A stretch of 24,909 nucleotides of DNA, taken from the NCBI GenBank assembly GCA_002712305.1, contig PATE01000004.1, forward strand, positions 4,577 through 29,485, in the 5' to 3' direction. Each line of letters starts with the position of its first letter. Within the stretch, counting starts at the first letter, position 1. This document shows, one piece after another, positions 13,774 through 22,079 of the stretch. Both the position numbers and the translations under genes were made by a program. Under the pieces are notes generated by a model, which saw only the letters and a program-made list of their open reading frames with translations, ran no database searches and was not told the origin of the DNA. This DNA comes from Gemmatimonadota bacterium. GTDB lineage: Bacteria > Latescibacterota > UBA2968 > UBA8231.

Positions 13774-16050
13774 GTGAAGGGCCGTCGCCTGAGCATACAC
13801 GGCCTGCAGGCATCGCGCTATGGCGTGGAAGACCTTGAACTGCCCCTCGGGCAACTGATCTGCCTGTGTGGAGGCGTCGCCTCCGGCGCACACGCGCTCG
13901 CCCAGGAGGTTCTTCTGGGTGAGAGCCGGCGTCGATTCCTGCGTGCCCTGTCTCCGCAGGAACGTGAACAGCTCGGCGGGCTCGGTTATCCGGTGGAGAT
14001 GACCGGTGCCGATGGGCTGCCGCCAGCCCAGCCCTTACCCGCGCTGGGCGTGCATGGACGTGTTCTTGACGTGCTCCACGTACGGTCCGATCTGGCGAGA
14101 ATACTCCGGTCCCTTTCGCAGACGTCCTGTCCGGATTGCGGCGATCTCTGTCGCCAACTGGATGATGATCAGGCAGTCGAACTCCTGCAGGGCGAGGAGG
14201 CGGTGAGCGCACGATCTCTGGTGGTTGCGCCCATGAGGCTCACTCAGCCGCCAACCGATTCGGTGTACGACGAGCTGGTGCGGGCGGGTTTTCCTCGTGT
14301 TCTGGTCGAGGGGCAGGTGGCGCGAATCGATGCCGATGACGCAGAAGGTCGGGCACTGACTCGTCGTGTATCACGACTCGACGTGGTCATCGATCGGCTT
14401 GTCCCGTCCGAGGCGACGCCTTCGCGACTGGGAGAAGCAATCCGCAACGCTCGCGCCATGGCCCAGGGGCAGGCGCTGGTGCGAATTGAGCAGGACGGAT
14501 CCGAGCGTTGGTTCAGTCGGCAGTTCAGCTGCCGTGCTTGCGGGTGGCAAGGTGAGCAACCCCTATGGGACCGCTGGCTTGAGGGGATCGATTTACTTGA
14601 CCAGCTCGATTCAGAAGGCGAACCGGATCGTGCAAACGAAACCCGACTTGCCGGCAGACCGGTGTGGGATCTTGCAAGCTGCAGCATTGGCGAGCTCGAT
14701 TTGTGGCTGGTCGATGTGGGCGAGCACGCCGCAGAAGATCGAAAGTCGCTGATCGGGCACTGCCGATCGAAGCTGACGCCGGCCCTGGAGTTGGGACTGG
14801 GGTCGATCGGCCTGTGGCGGAATTGGAACCGACTCGCCTTTGGTGAGCGTACTCTGCTCAGTGTTGCCGTTGCGATTGCGTCGCGACTCGGGGGTCTCAT
14901 GTATGTCGTACAGCATCCACTTTCAGGTCTCGATGACAGCTCTCTGTCGAGAACTCTGCACGGTCTGTCCAGACTAGTCGAGGCCGGTGGAACGGTCGTC
15001 TACGTCGATGCGGCCCCCACCGTGGTCGCCAAAGCCCAACTGGTGATCGATCTGGCAACCGCCGACGCTGATTCACCCACAGAGATTCCTCTACGGAGCG
15101 ATGGAGCCTCGGAAGGGGTCCTGGTTCTGAGGCCCAGGCCACGATCAAGAGGGGGAGACCTGGCCAATCTGGATCCGGATCTCGAGTTGGACCTGCCGCT
15201 GGGGCAGCTGGTGTGTGTAGATGGTCCAAGTGGCAGTGGCAAGTCTGCGTTGCTGGGGCAAATCGCACGCGCTTTGAGTGGTTCCGGGGGTGATGCAGAC
15301 TATGCCATTGATGGCACACATCTACGACGATGTATCGCCCTGAACGATGTCATCGATGACGCGCGTCCGCAGACGCTGATGCAATTGCTAACCCTTGGGC
15401 GCGATCTGGCACGGCTATTCGCCGCGACGCCTTTAGCGCAGGAGCACCAGATTCCTGCCCAGTGGTTCGAATTGGAACGACCGGGCGGACGTTGCGCCCG
15501 CTGTGAAGGGCAGGGAGAGATCCTACACCGGCTTGATTTCGTCGAAGACCTGCTCGTCGTGTGCCCCGAGTGCGAAGGCCGCCGTTTCAAGGAAGAGATC
15601 TTTGCCGCAACCCTGCGTGGTGCATCAATGGTGGATTTGTTGGAGATGACCGTCGCCGAAGCAGAGCGCTTCCTTCATCGTGAAAAACGCATGCACGCGA
15701 TTCTGCAGGCGGCCACGGCCAGTGGTCTGGGGGCGATGCCTCTGATGACCTCTACGCGCTCAGTCGATCGACTTGTCGTCCAACGGGCCGTGGTGGCCGG
15801 TTACGCGGGGCGTGCGGATCAGAGGGATCTATTTCTGTTGGAGCGTCCGGGAGAGGGGGAACACGAGCATGGCGCTCGTCAGACTCACGATGTCTTGCGA
15901 AGGCTGGTGTCACGGGGAGCCACGGTATTGGCTACGCGAGCCCAGGCGGTGACTCCGGACACGGCCGACTGGCACCTGTTGTTGGGGCCGGGATCGGGTG
16001 TCGAAGGCGGACGTTTGGTAAGCTCTGAGTCCACGGCCTCCTCTGCTTGA
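13774..16050 (+). CDS. Degenerate UvrA paralogue (UvrA-like pseudo-ATPase)
   Basis: A 758-residue protein; true UvrA is about 940. UvrA architecture is clear. The first zinc module keeps CPDC (119-122) and CRAC (253-256). The C-terminal zinc finger is Cys574-x2-Cys577-x19-Cys597-x2-Cys600, exactly the UvrA spacing. The end, TADWHLLLGPGSGVEGGRLV, mirrors UvrA. Catalytic motifs are eroded. Walker A of the first ATPase is CGGVASGAH, lacking Lys. Its Walker B is VVQHP instead of VLDEP, and its H-loop is VDAAPT. In the second ATPase, Walker A GPSGSGKS (484-491) is intact but Walker B is LLERP, the signature LSGGE is replaced (TSTRSVD) and there is no H-loop His. Both zinc fingers surviving while catalysis is lost suggests a non-hydrolytic DNA-binding or regulatory role. 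The GTG start is divergent from the DUF547 gene. Confidence 0.88.
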   Translation: MKGRRLSIHGLQASRYGVEDLELPLGQLICLCGGVASGAHALAQEVLLGESRRRFLRALSPQEREQLGGLGYPVEMTGADGLPPAQPLPALGVHGRVLDVLHVRSDLARILRSLSQTSCPDCGDLCRQLDDDQAVELLQGEEAVSARSLVVAPMRLTQPPTDSVYDELVRAGFPRVLVEGQVARIDADDAEGRALTRRVSRLDVVIDRLVPSEATPSRLGEAIRNARAMAQGQALVRIEQDGSERWFSRQFSCRACGWQGEQPLWDRWLEGIDLLDQLDSEGEPDRANETRLAGRPVWDLASCSIGELDLWLVDVGEHAAEDRKSLIGHCRSKLTPALELGLGSIGLWRNWNRLAFGERTLLSVAVAIASRLGGLMYVVQHPLSGLDDSSLSRTLHGLSRLVEAGGTVVYVDAAPTVVAKAQLVIDLATADADSPTEIPLRSDGASEGVLVLRPRPRSRGGDLANLDPDLELDLPLGQLVCVDGPSGSGKSALLGQIARALSGSGGDADYAIDGTHLRRCIALNDVIDDARPQTLMQLLTLGRDLARLFAATPLAQEHQIPAQWFELERPGGRCARCEGQGEILHRLDFVEDLLVVCPECEGRRFKEEIFAATLRGASMVDLLEMTVAEAERFLHREKRMHAILQAATASGLGAMPLMTSTRSVDRLVVQRAVVAGYAGRADQRDLFLLERPGEGEHEHGARQTHDVLRRLVSRGATVLATRAQAVTPDTADWHLLLGPGSGVEGGRLVSSESTASSA

Positions 16051-16074
16051 CGATCTCTGGTACGGCCGTATATT
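16047..16074 (+). promoter_or_regulatory. Strong sigma70-like promoter for the CBS-korAB operon
   Basis: TTGACG (16047-16052, 5/6) and TATATT (16069-16074, 5/6) are separated by 16 nt. The -35 box overlaps the UvrA-like stop codon. The start would be near 16081, giving a leader of about 85 nt that has a small GCCC/GGGC hairpin at 16117-16130 and no clear ribosome site before the CBS gene. Confidence 0.6.
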
Positions 16075-16168
16075 CGAGAAGCTGTTTGCGACACCTCGGT
16101 GGTGCTCGAGTTTCAAGCCCAATTTCGGGCACACACGCCGGAAAACACCAGCCTACCCACCACTGACC

Positions 16169-16642
16169 ATGCGCCTGGCCCAAGCCTTTTCAGAGACCAA
16201 AGTATCCCACCTGGATCTCACCGGTTTCGCACGACTGCCTGCGTCGACGAGCGTCGCCGAGGCGTTGGAACAGATGCGTGTATCCCGATCGACAGTTGTG
16301 CTTGTGGAAGGGGAGGGTGACGGCAAGCTTGTCGGTATCTTTACCGAACGAGACGTCCTGCTGAAAATCGCCGACTCGACCGATGCCCTCGGCGAAGCCG
16401 TTTCGGATCTGATGACGTCCAACCCGCAGGTGCTTACCGTCGATGATACGGTGAGCGAGGCTTTGTCGTTGATGTCTGGTGGGCATTACCGCAACGTGCC
16501 CGTGCTCAGCGAGAGCGGCCAGATCGTCGGCAACCTGTCGCAGCATGCAGTGATTCGGTTCCTCACGGATCATTTTCCCCGCGAGATTTACAATCTCCCT
16601 CCCGATCCCGAACTCATTCCGCGCACACGGGAGGGGGCTTGA
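16169..16642 (+). CDS. CBS-domain-pair protein
   Basis: A 157-residue protein made almost wholly of two CBS motifs forming one Bateman module. The first (about residues 12-72) has the strand-helix-strand pattern ending GKLVGIFTERDVLLKI. The second (about 82-142) includes SDLMTSNPQVLTVDDTVSEA and a GHYRNVPVLSESGQIVGNLS end. Bateman modules bind AMP, ATP, SAM or similar ligands and report energy state to a partner. It is the first gene of the korAB run, 52 nt before korA. No obvious Shine-Dalgarno site precedes the ATG. A partner role for the oxidoreductase is inferred from the neighbourhood. Confidence 0.88.
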   Translation: MRLAQAFSETKVSHLDLTGFARLPASTSVAEALEQMRVSRSTVVLVEGEGDGKLVGIFTERDVLLKIADSTDALGEAVSDLMTSNPQVLTVDDTVSEALSLMSGGHYRNVPVLSESGQIVGNLSQHAVIRFLTDHFPREIYNLPPDPELIPRTREGA

Positions 16643-16694
16643 GCGATCTGATTCCGCCCGACGCACCCAACCGATCCATTCAGGAGAGTGTTTG

Positions 16695-18572
16695 ATGGCC
16701 GAACCTCCGGCCTCCGATTCGTCTGCCATCAATACAGAGATGGCGAGATTGATGGACTCCGTCGTCGTCCGGTTCTCTGGAGATTCTGGCGACGGTATGC
16801 AGTTGACGGGTGATCAATTCACCAATACCTCCGCTGTCCTCGGCAACGACATATCGACCTTTCCTGACTTTCCTGCCGAAATCAGGGCACCTGCCGGCAC
16901 ATTGGCGGGGCTGTCAGGATTCCAGGTCAATCTCGCCGCCTCCGACATCTATACTGCGGGTGATGCACCGCAGGTTCTGGTGGCCATGAATCCGGCCGCC
17001 CTGGCGGCAAATCTGTCGGATCTCGAACCCGGTGGCGTCGTGATCGTCAATGAAGATGCATTCACGCGAAACAACCTGCGTAAGGCTGGATTCGAGTCGA
17101 GTCCACTCGATGACGAATCCTATCTGCAGGGCTACGAGGTTCATCGTGTCCCGCTCACATCGATGACTCGAGCGGCACTGGACGATCTTGATGAGTTGTC
17201 GAATCAGCAAAAGGATCTGTGCAAGAACGCCTTCGCCCTCGGATTGGCCTTCTGGCTTTTCGATCGACCCATGGAGACGACGCTGGCTTTCTATCAGGAG
17301 AAGTTCGCCAAACGTCCACAGGTGGTCAAAGCCAATACGCGGGCGCTGAAAGCGGGCTACGCCTACGGTGAAACGACGGAGGCATTCCAGTCGCGCATGA
17401 GCGTGCCGACGCGAACAGATGATGTTCCGCCCGGCACTTATCGTCGGATCACAGGCAACGAGGCGGTCGTGCTCGGCCTCGTGACGGCTGCACAGAAGGC
17501 GAACAAGACGCTCTTCTACGGCAGCTATCCGATCACACCGGCCAGTCCGATCCTCGAAGGTCTGGCCGCGCTGAAGCGTTTCGATGTACGTACGTTCCAG
17601 GCCGAGGATGAGATCGCCGCCATTGGGTCGGTGATTGGTGCGTCCTTCGCGGGGGCCCTGTCGGTCACTGCGTCGAGCGGACCGGGTGTCTCGCTCAAGA
17701 GCGAAGGAATCAACCTCGCTATCGTCATGGAGTTGCCTCTGGTCGTGGTGGATGTCCAGCGAGGTGGGCCGAGTACGGGGCTGCCTACCAAGACGGAGCA
17801 GGCAGATCTGTTGTCGGTCCTATACGGTCGAAACGGGGAGAGTCCGATTCCCGTCATCGCCGCCGCAACGGCGGCCGAGTGTTTCGACATGGCCATCGAA
17901 GCCTGTCGAATCGCGATCCGGCACATGACCCCCATCTTCCTGTTGACGGACGGATATCTGGCCAACAGTTCAGAGCCGTGGCTGCTGCCGGATCTAGAGT
18001 TGATCGAACCTATCGAGGTCGAACATCGCACCGACCCGAATGGATATCAGCCGTATCTGCGTGATGAGGCGACCTTGGCTCGGCCGTGGGTGCTGCCCGG
18101 CACACCTGGGTTGGAGCATCGTGTCGGCGGTTTGGGCAAGCAGGATGTGACAGGCAACGTGTCCTACGATCCACAGGACAACGAACACATGATCAAAACA
18201 CGCGCCGAAAAGGTGGCACGTGTGGCGGACTATCTACCGCCTCTCGAGGTCAATGGACCCGATCAGGGAGATCTGCTCATCATCGGCTGGGGAGGGACGT
18301 ATGGTGCGATTCGAGCCGCCGTAGAGCACTCGCAATCCGAGGGCAGATCTGTCGCCAGTTGCCATCTGAGGCATTTGAATCCACTGCCCAAGGACTTGGG
18401 CAAGATCCTGAGTCGCTATCGGCAGGTCCTGGTACCAGAACTCAACATGGGGCAGCTGTCGATGTTGCTGCAGGCGCGTTATCCGGTACGTGTCGTCGGT
18501 CTCAACAAGGTCCAGGGGCAACCCTTCCGGATTCGCGAGATCGTTTCCAAGATCAACGATATTCTGACCTGA
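16695..18572 (+). CDS. korA: 2-oxoacid (2-oxoglutarate-type):ferredoxin oxidoreductase, fused gamma-alpha subunit
   Basis: A 625-residue KorA-type subunit. The N-terminal gamma domain begins VVVRFSGDSGDGMQLTGDQF (about 23-42), then FPAEIRAPAGTLAGLSGFQV. The alpha domain contains GSYPITPASPILEGLA, FQAEDEIAAIGSVIGASFAG and ASSGPGVSLKSEGINLA, and the VDVQRGGPSTGLPTKTEQAD block. These are the thiamine-pyrophosphate-partner motifs of the family. With KorB it would oxidatively decarboxylate 2-oxoglutarate to succinyl-CoA while reducing ferredoxin, or run in reverse for CO2 fixation. The ATG at 16695 has AGGAG 8 nt upstream; a TTG one codon earlier is unlikely. The substrate class is inferred from family likeness; other 2-oxoacids cannot be excluded. 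Confidence 0.9.
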   Translation: MAEPPASDSSAINTEMARLMDSVVVRFSGDSGDGMQLTGDQFTNTSAVLGNDISTFPDFPAEIRAPAGTLAGLSGFQVNLAASDIYTAGDAPQVLVAMNPAALAANLSDLEPGGVVIVNEDAFTRNNLRKAGFESSPLDDESYLQGYEVHRVPLTSMTRAALDDLDELSNQQKDLCKNAFALGLAFWLFDRPMETTLAFYQEKFAKRPQVVKANTRALKAGYAYGETTEAFQSRMSVPTRTDDVPPGTYRRITGNEAVVLGLVTAAQKANKTLFYGSYPITPASPILEGLAALKRFDVRTFQAEDEIAAIGSVIGASFAGALSVTASSGPGVSLKSEGINLAIVMELPLVVVDVQRGGPSTGLPTKTEQADLLSVLYGRNGESPIPVIAAATAAECFDMAIEACRIAIRHMTPIFLLTDGYLANSSEPWLLPDLELIEPIEVEHRTDPNGYQPYLRDEATLARPWVLPGTPGLEHRVGGLGKQDVTGNVSYDPQDNEHMIKTRAEKVARVADYLPPLEVNGPDQGDLLIIGWGGTYGAIRAAVEHSQSEGRSVASCHLRHLNPLPKDLGKILSRYRQVLVPELNMGQLSMLLQARYPVRVVGLNKVQGQPFRIREIVSKINDILT

Positions 18573-18595
18573 TCCTGCCAAGAGGAAGTAGATAG

Positions 18596-19648
18596 ATGAC
18601 CGATACTGTCGAACCGCCCGTGATCAAACCGCCGGCAGGCGAACCATCACCCCTGACGCGCAAGGACTTCGTCTCTGATCAGGAAGTTCGTTGGTGTCCT
18701 GGGTGCGGCGACTATGCGATTCTGGCGCAGATGCAGAAAATCCTGGCCGAAATCGGTGTGCCCCGTGAGCAGACGGTTTTTGTGTCGGGCATCGGCTGCT
18801 CCAGTCGTTTTCCGTATTACATGGATACGTACGGCATTCATTCGATCCACGGACGTGCGCCCACGCTGGCGACGGGCATCAAGGCGGTGAATCCCGACTT
18901 GACTGTGTGGGTGATTACTGGTGACGGCGATGGTCTGTCCATCGGCGGGAACCACCTGCTTCATTGCATGCGCCGCAACGTCGATGTGAAGGTCATTCTA
19001 TTCAACAACCGGGTGTACGGCCTGACGAAGGGACAATACTCACCGACGTCACTGCCAGGGCATCGCACGAAGTCGACGCCGATGGGCTCCATCGACTATC
19101 CCCTCAATCCAATTTCGGTTGCCATTGGTGCTGAAGCGACGTTCGTCGCTCGGACACAGGACACCAACACCAAACACCTGCAGGAAACCCTGCGTCGGGC
19201 TGCCGCGCACCGTGGAACGGCCTTTGTGGAGATCTTTCAGAATTGTGTCGTGTACAATCCCACCGCTTGGGACCACACGACCGACTCCAGCGTTCGTGAC
19301 GACAACATTGTGTATCTGGAGGAGGGGAAGCCACTCGTGTTCGGCCGCGACAGTGACAAGGGCATCCGTGTGAATGGGATGATCCCGGAAGTGATTGATG
19401 TGGATTCCAATGGTGCCGCAAATGAAGGGTTGGCAGTGCATCAGGAGTCCCTCGACAACAGTTCCTACGCCTACATGCTCAGCCGCATGCAGCATCCCGA
19501 GTTCCCACTACCCTTCGGCGTGCTGCGCTGCGTTGATCGCCCTGCCTACACAGACATGCTTGTCGATCAGGTTCAGCAATCCATCGACAGCAGCGATGCA
19601 GATCTCAATGCGCTGCTGCACAGCAGTGACACCTGGGTTGTTGAGTAG
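18596..19648 (+). CDS. korB: 2-oxoacid:ferredoxin oxidoreductase beta subunit (TPP-binding)
   Basis: A 350-residue beta subunit. Thiamine-pyrophosphate motifs are visible: WCPGCGDYAIL near 33-43, FVSGIGCSSRFPYYM, HSIHGRAPTLATGIK, and GDGDGLSIGGNHLLH ending at ILFNNRVYGLTKGQYSPTS. Conserved Cys residues are in the expected places. No separate 4Fe-4S domain is seen, so electrons presumably leave via a ferredoxin encoded elsewhere. It follows korA by 23 nt with an AGAGGA ribosome site. The C-terminal third (about 240-350) is longer than in the shortest archaeal KorB proteins, as in bacterial forms. It precedes a second CBS gene. Confidence 0.92.
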   Translation: MTDTVEPPVIKPPAGEPSPLTRKDFVSDQEVRWCPGCGDYAILAQMQKILAEIGVPREQTVFVSGIGCSSRFPYYMDTYGIHSIHGRAPTLATGIKAVNPDLTVWVITGDGDGLSIGGNHLLHCMRRNVDVKVILFNNRVYGLTKGQYSPTSLPGHRTKSTPMGSIDYPLNPISVAIGAEATFVARTQDTNTKHLQETLRRAAAHRGTAFVEIFQNCVVYNPTAWDHTTDSSVRDDNIVYLEEGKPLVFGRDSDKGIRVNGMIPEVIDVDSNGAANEGLAVHQESLDNSSYAYMLSRMQHPEFPLPFGVLRCVDRPAYTDMLVDQVQQSIDSSDADLNALLHSSDTWVVE

Positions 19649-19659
19649 GTGAGACTTCG

Positions 19660-20190
19660 ATGACGGAAGCTCCGATGGACGGGATCGAGTGTCCCGCCTG
19701 TGGTCACGAGAATATCTCCGGTGCTGATACGTGCGAGGAGTGTGTGGCCACCCTCGTGGTGGACCAGATCGAAGATAGAGAGACGGCAGCCTTACAGAGC
19801 TCGCTGCTCCGCCTGGGCCCCCGGCATCCCGAGAGTGTCGATCTGACGGCGACGTTGGCAGATGTCATCGGCAAACTGCAGAAGCGGAACGTTGGGTGTG
19901 TGTTGGTCACAGGTCACGGCGAAGAACTCGTGGGGATATTCACCGAGCGCGATGTTCTGTATCGTGTGGCGGGCTTGATCGATCGAGCAGCCTCGATCCC
20001 GGTGGAGAGCCTGATGACGCCGAAGCCTTCCACCCTTCGTCCCTCCGATCCCATCAGTCACGCCCTCCATCTGATGGCCGTCCACGGATTTCGACATATT
20101 CCCCTCATCGATGATGATGGGCGACCCGTGGGTGTCGTATCTCTGCGGGACATCATTCGCTTTATGAGTCAGGGCGTCGCCGTCGCGTGA
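19660..20190 (+). CDS. Zinc-ribbon plus CBS-pair protein
   Basis: A 176-residue protein. Residues 11-28 form a four-Cys zinc ribbon, CPACGHEN followed by CEEC. After a helical linker comes a Bateman module: the first CBS (about 60-112) ends LVGIFTERDVLYRVAG, much like the equivalent segment of the CBS protein upstream of korA. The second (about 118-172) has VESLMTPKPSTLRPSDPISHA and FRHIPLIDDDGRPVGVVSLR. The shared GIFTERDVL stretch suggests the two CBS proteins are paralogues. It starts 11 nt after korB and overlaps the next gene through GTGA. It may sense adenylates and act on the oxidoreductase or on expression; that is inference. Confidence 0.88.
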   Translation: MTEAPMDGIECPACGHENISGADTCEECVATLVVDQIEDRETAALQSSLLRLGPRHPESVDLTATLADVIGKLQKRNVGCVLVTGHGEELVGIFTERDVLYRVAGLIDRAASIPVESLMTPKPSTLRPSDPISHALHLMAVHGFRHIPLIDDDGRPVGVVSLRDIIRFMSQGVAVA

Positions 20191-20699
20191 GTGTCTCAGC
20201 CCGCACCTGTGCAGGGCGGGGCAGCCTTGCCGCAGTGATTCTGCTGGCGCTCATAGTTGGGATGCCCAACCCAACCGATGCCGAACTCCGCTCGGAGACA
20301 CTCAGTCGTCCCCGCACCATCATCGGCTCGCAATGGCTCGATCTGCATTTACGTCTTCTGGGTCTGGAATTGACCTACCCCGCATACCGTGTACACATCG
20401 GTCTCAGCGAACAGAAACCGCAGATCGTATTCGATTTCTGGATCAGTGCCCCCCTGGCTCGTCATCTCGAGGCTGCTGGGCGAAGCGAAACAAAGAGGGT
20501 CCTGTCTTACCACGCCGCGGGTATTCGAGATCAACTACAGGACATGCTGGATCAGCACTTCGCGGATCTGGCGGCACAATTTGATGCGGAGACAGATCTG
20601 ACAGGTACGTTCTACACGCCCGCCGATGATGTGAAGGCGCCGCCTGTCGAGTTGGCCCAATGGGCCGAGAATGAGTTCAGCTGGCCCACCAGGCCCTGA
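20187..20699 (+). CDS. Small exported protein of unknown function
   Basis: A 170-residue protein I do not recognise. The GTG start overlaps the preceding CBS gene's stop (GTGA), so the two are coupled. The first 34 residues are a signal peptide (Arg residues, AAVILLALIVG core, cleavage near TDAEL). The mature chain has a Trp-Leu-Asp-Leu-His strand, a VFDFWISAPLARHLEA region and a long helix containing RDQLQDMLDQHFADLAAQFD. That alternation looks like an alpha-beta domain. No metal or catalytic motif is seen. Its place at the end of the korAB operon is unexplained because its neighbours are cytoplasmic. It converges on a minus-strand gene 80 nt away, and that gap has no clear terminator. Confidence 0.65.
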   Translation: MSVSARTCAGRGSLAAVILLALIVGMPNPTDAELRSETLSRPRTIIGSQWLDLHLRLLGLELTYPAYRVHIGLSEQKPQIVFDFWISAPLARHLEAAGRSETKRVLSYHAAGIRDQLQDMLDQHFADLAAQFDAETDLTGTFYTPADDVKAPPVELAQWAENEFSWPTRP

Positions 20700-20779
20700 A
20701 GCAGGTTCAAGCTGAAAGGAATCCTTGGACCTGTCGAGGGGTCTAAGCGTCTCGAAGGAGTCAGCTGGAGAAGTTCCGA

Positions 20780-21010
20780 TCACTCAGGGTCGTGGCGCAC
20801 GCCAACGTCGTCGAGCGATTCCTCCAGCGTAATCGTCTTGTCGATGACGGGTTCTTCCGTCGTGACGATCCAACCCTCGATTTCTTGACCAAACACGGTG
20901 ATCGTCTTCTGAACGGCATCGATCACCCGCGTCGATGCGGTGTGGCGCTGACGATCGATGCAGAAGAAGGTGTGGCGCCGTGTTACGCCTTGTTCGATGG
21001 GCTCAGCCAT
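20780..21010 (-). CDS. Small unknown protein coupled to hemE
   Basis: A 76-residue protein. The ATG at 21010 overlaps the hemE stop by 8 nt and has GGGAGAAG upstream within the hemE end, which favours a real, translationally coupled gene. The sequence has a T-R-R-H-T-F-F-C-I-D-R strand, a helical middle and an acidic C-terminal tail (EESLDDVGVRHDPE). It resembles a small alpha-beta domain, but I know no family. There is no signal peptide or membrane segment, so it is probably cytoplasmic. A frame open further upstream to 21136 would overlap hemE for 130 nt and is less likely. Confidence 0.6.
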   Translation of the reverse strand: MAEPIEQGVTRRHTFFCIDRQRHTASTRVIDAVQKTITVFGQEIEGWIVTTEEPVIDKTITLEESLDDVGVRHDPE

Positions 21011-22079
21011 CTGCTTCTCCCGGTGCGCCTGCAGGTGTGGCATATCCCTGAACCACTTGTACGAGTCGCTCAACGCTCGCATAGGGCGTATCGGGTTGTA
21101 CGCCGTGGCCCAGGTTGAACAGGTGTCGAATCTCATCTGTTCTCTGCAAGAGCCCGATCACTTCCTCCTCGACTGCATCAGGCGGCGCGAAGAGAGCGCA
21201 GGGGTCGAGATTCCCTTGCAGAGGAAAGCGTCCGTCCAGGGCGCGATCTGCATCGGCTAGTTCCGTTCGCCAATCGAGTGACAGAACATCGGCACCGACC
21301 TGACCGAGACTGGGCAGCAGGTGGGACGCATTGTTGGCGTAGTAGAGCATGGGAACGCCCAAGGGGCGCGTCTCGTCGAAAATGCGACGCAGACAGGGAA
21401 GTGCGTGGGCATCGAAGTCGCGCAGGGACAGCGCGCCGATCCAGGTGTCGAACAACTGTAACGCCTGGGCACCCGCCTCGACCTGCATGCGCAGATAGTC
21501 GATGGTAACCTCCGTCAAGACTTCCACAAGACGCCGAGCTGTCGATGGATCGTGATGGAGCAATCGACGAAACTGCGTGAATTCTCGAGCGCCTCCTCCC
21601 TCGGCCAGATAGGTAGCCAGGGTCAATGGAGATCCAGCGAAACCGATCAAGGGGACGTGAGCGGGCAAGCGCTCGCGGATTCTGCCGATAATCTCGCCCA
21701 CGTATGCGAGATCCTTGAACGAGTCGATGAGGTGTAGTTTTTCGACGGCAGCGGCATCTCGAACGGGAAAGCCGAGGACCGGACCGGGGTCGAATTTCAC
21801 GGGACATCCCATGGGATCGACGGGTGTAAAGATGTCGGCGAAGAGAATCGCCGCGTCGACACCGAGCATGTCCACGGGCATGAGGGTGACATCGGCCGCG
21901 GTCTTTGGGTCCTGGAACATGACCTCGATCGAGCCCTTCTCTTCTTTCAGACGACGATAGGGCTCCAGAATTCGGCCTGCCTGGCGCATGAGCCAGACCG
22001 GTCGCCGTGGCGTCGGAAGGCCACGGCAGGCAGAGAGAAAGAGCGGTTCGTCAGCGGGGGACTCGGGTGGGTTGGTCAC
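21003..22079 (-). CDS. hemE: Uroporphyrinogen decarboxylase
   Basis: A 358-residue enzyme that removes four acetate carboxyls of uroporphyrinogen III to give coproporphyrinogen III in heme synthesis. Hallmarks: RPVWLMRQAGR (26-36) for substrate binding, ILFADIFTPVDPMG with the catalytic Asp, GFAGSPLTLATYLAEGG, and the C-terminal FNLGHGVQPDTP with the conserved His. The length is normal. I prefer the GTG at 22079, whose GTGA overlaps the stop of the small upstream frame, matching the coupling style elsewhere in the window. A TTG at 22091 is an in-frame alternative. No other heme gene is nearby. The segment usually reading RYLPEY reads RILEPY here. Confidence 0.93.
   Translation of the reverse strand: MTNPPESPADEPLFLSACRGLPTPRRPVWLMRQAGRILEPYRRLKEEKGSIEVMFQDPKTAADVTLMPVDMLGVDAAILFADIFTPVDPMGCPVKFDPGPVLGFPVRDAAAVEKLHLIDSFKDLAYVGEIIGRIRERLPAHVPLIGFAGSPLTLATYLAEGGGAREFTQFRRLLHHDPSTARRLVEVLTEVTIDYLRMQVEAGAQALQLFDTWIGALSLRDFDAHALPCLRRIFDETRPLGVPMLYYANNASHLLPSLGQVGADVLSLDWRTELADADRALDGRFPLQGNLDPCALFAPPDAVEEEVIGLLQRTDEIRHLFNLGHGVQPDTPYASVERLVQVVQGYATPAGAPGEADG

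Noticed and set aside
13097-13777. Plus-strand frame of 226 codons opposite the DUF547 gene
   Set aside because: It lies wholly antisense to a clear DUF547 domain with conserved motifs, and its translation has no recognisable domain.
13706-14212. Upstream extension of the DUF547 frame
   Set aside because: It would bury a clear signal peptide and run antisense into the UvrA-like gene; the TTG at 13705 has a ribosome site.
20700-20779. Possible bidirectional terminator between convergent genes
   Set aside because: Only a short AAGGA-A-TCCTT palindrome with too small a loop and no T-runs was found.
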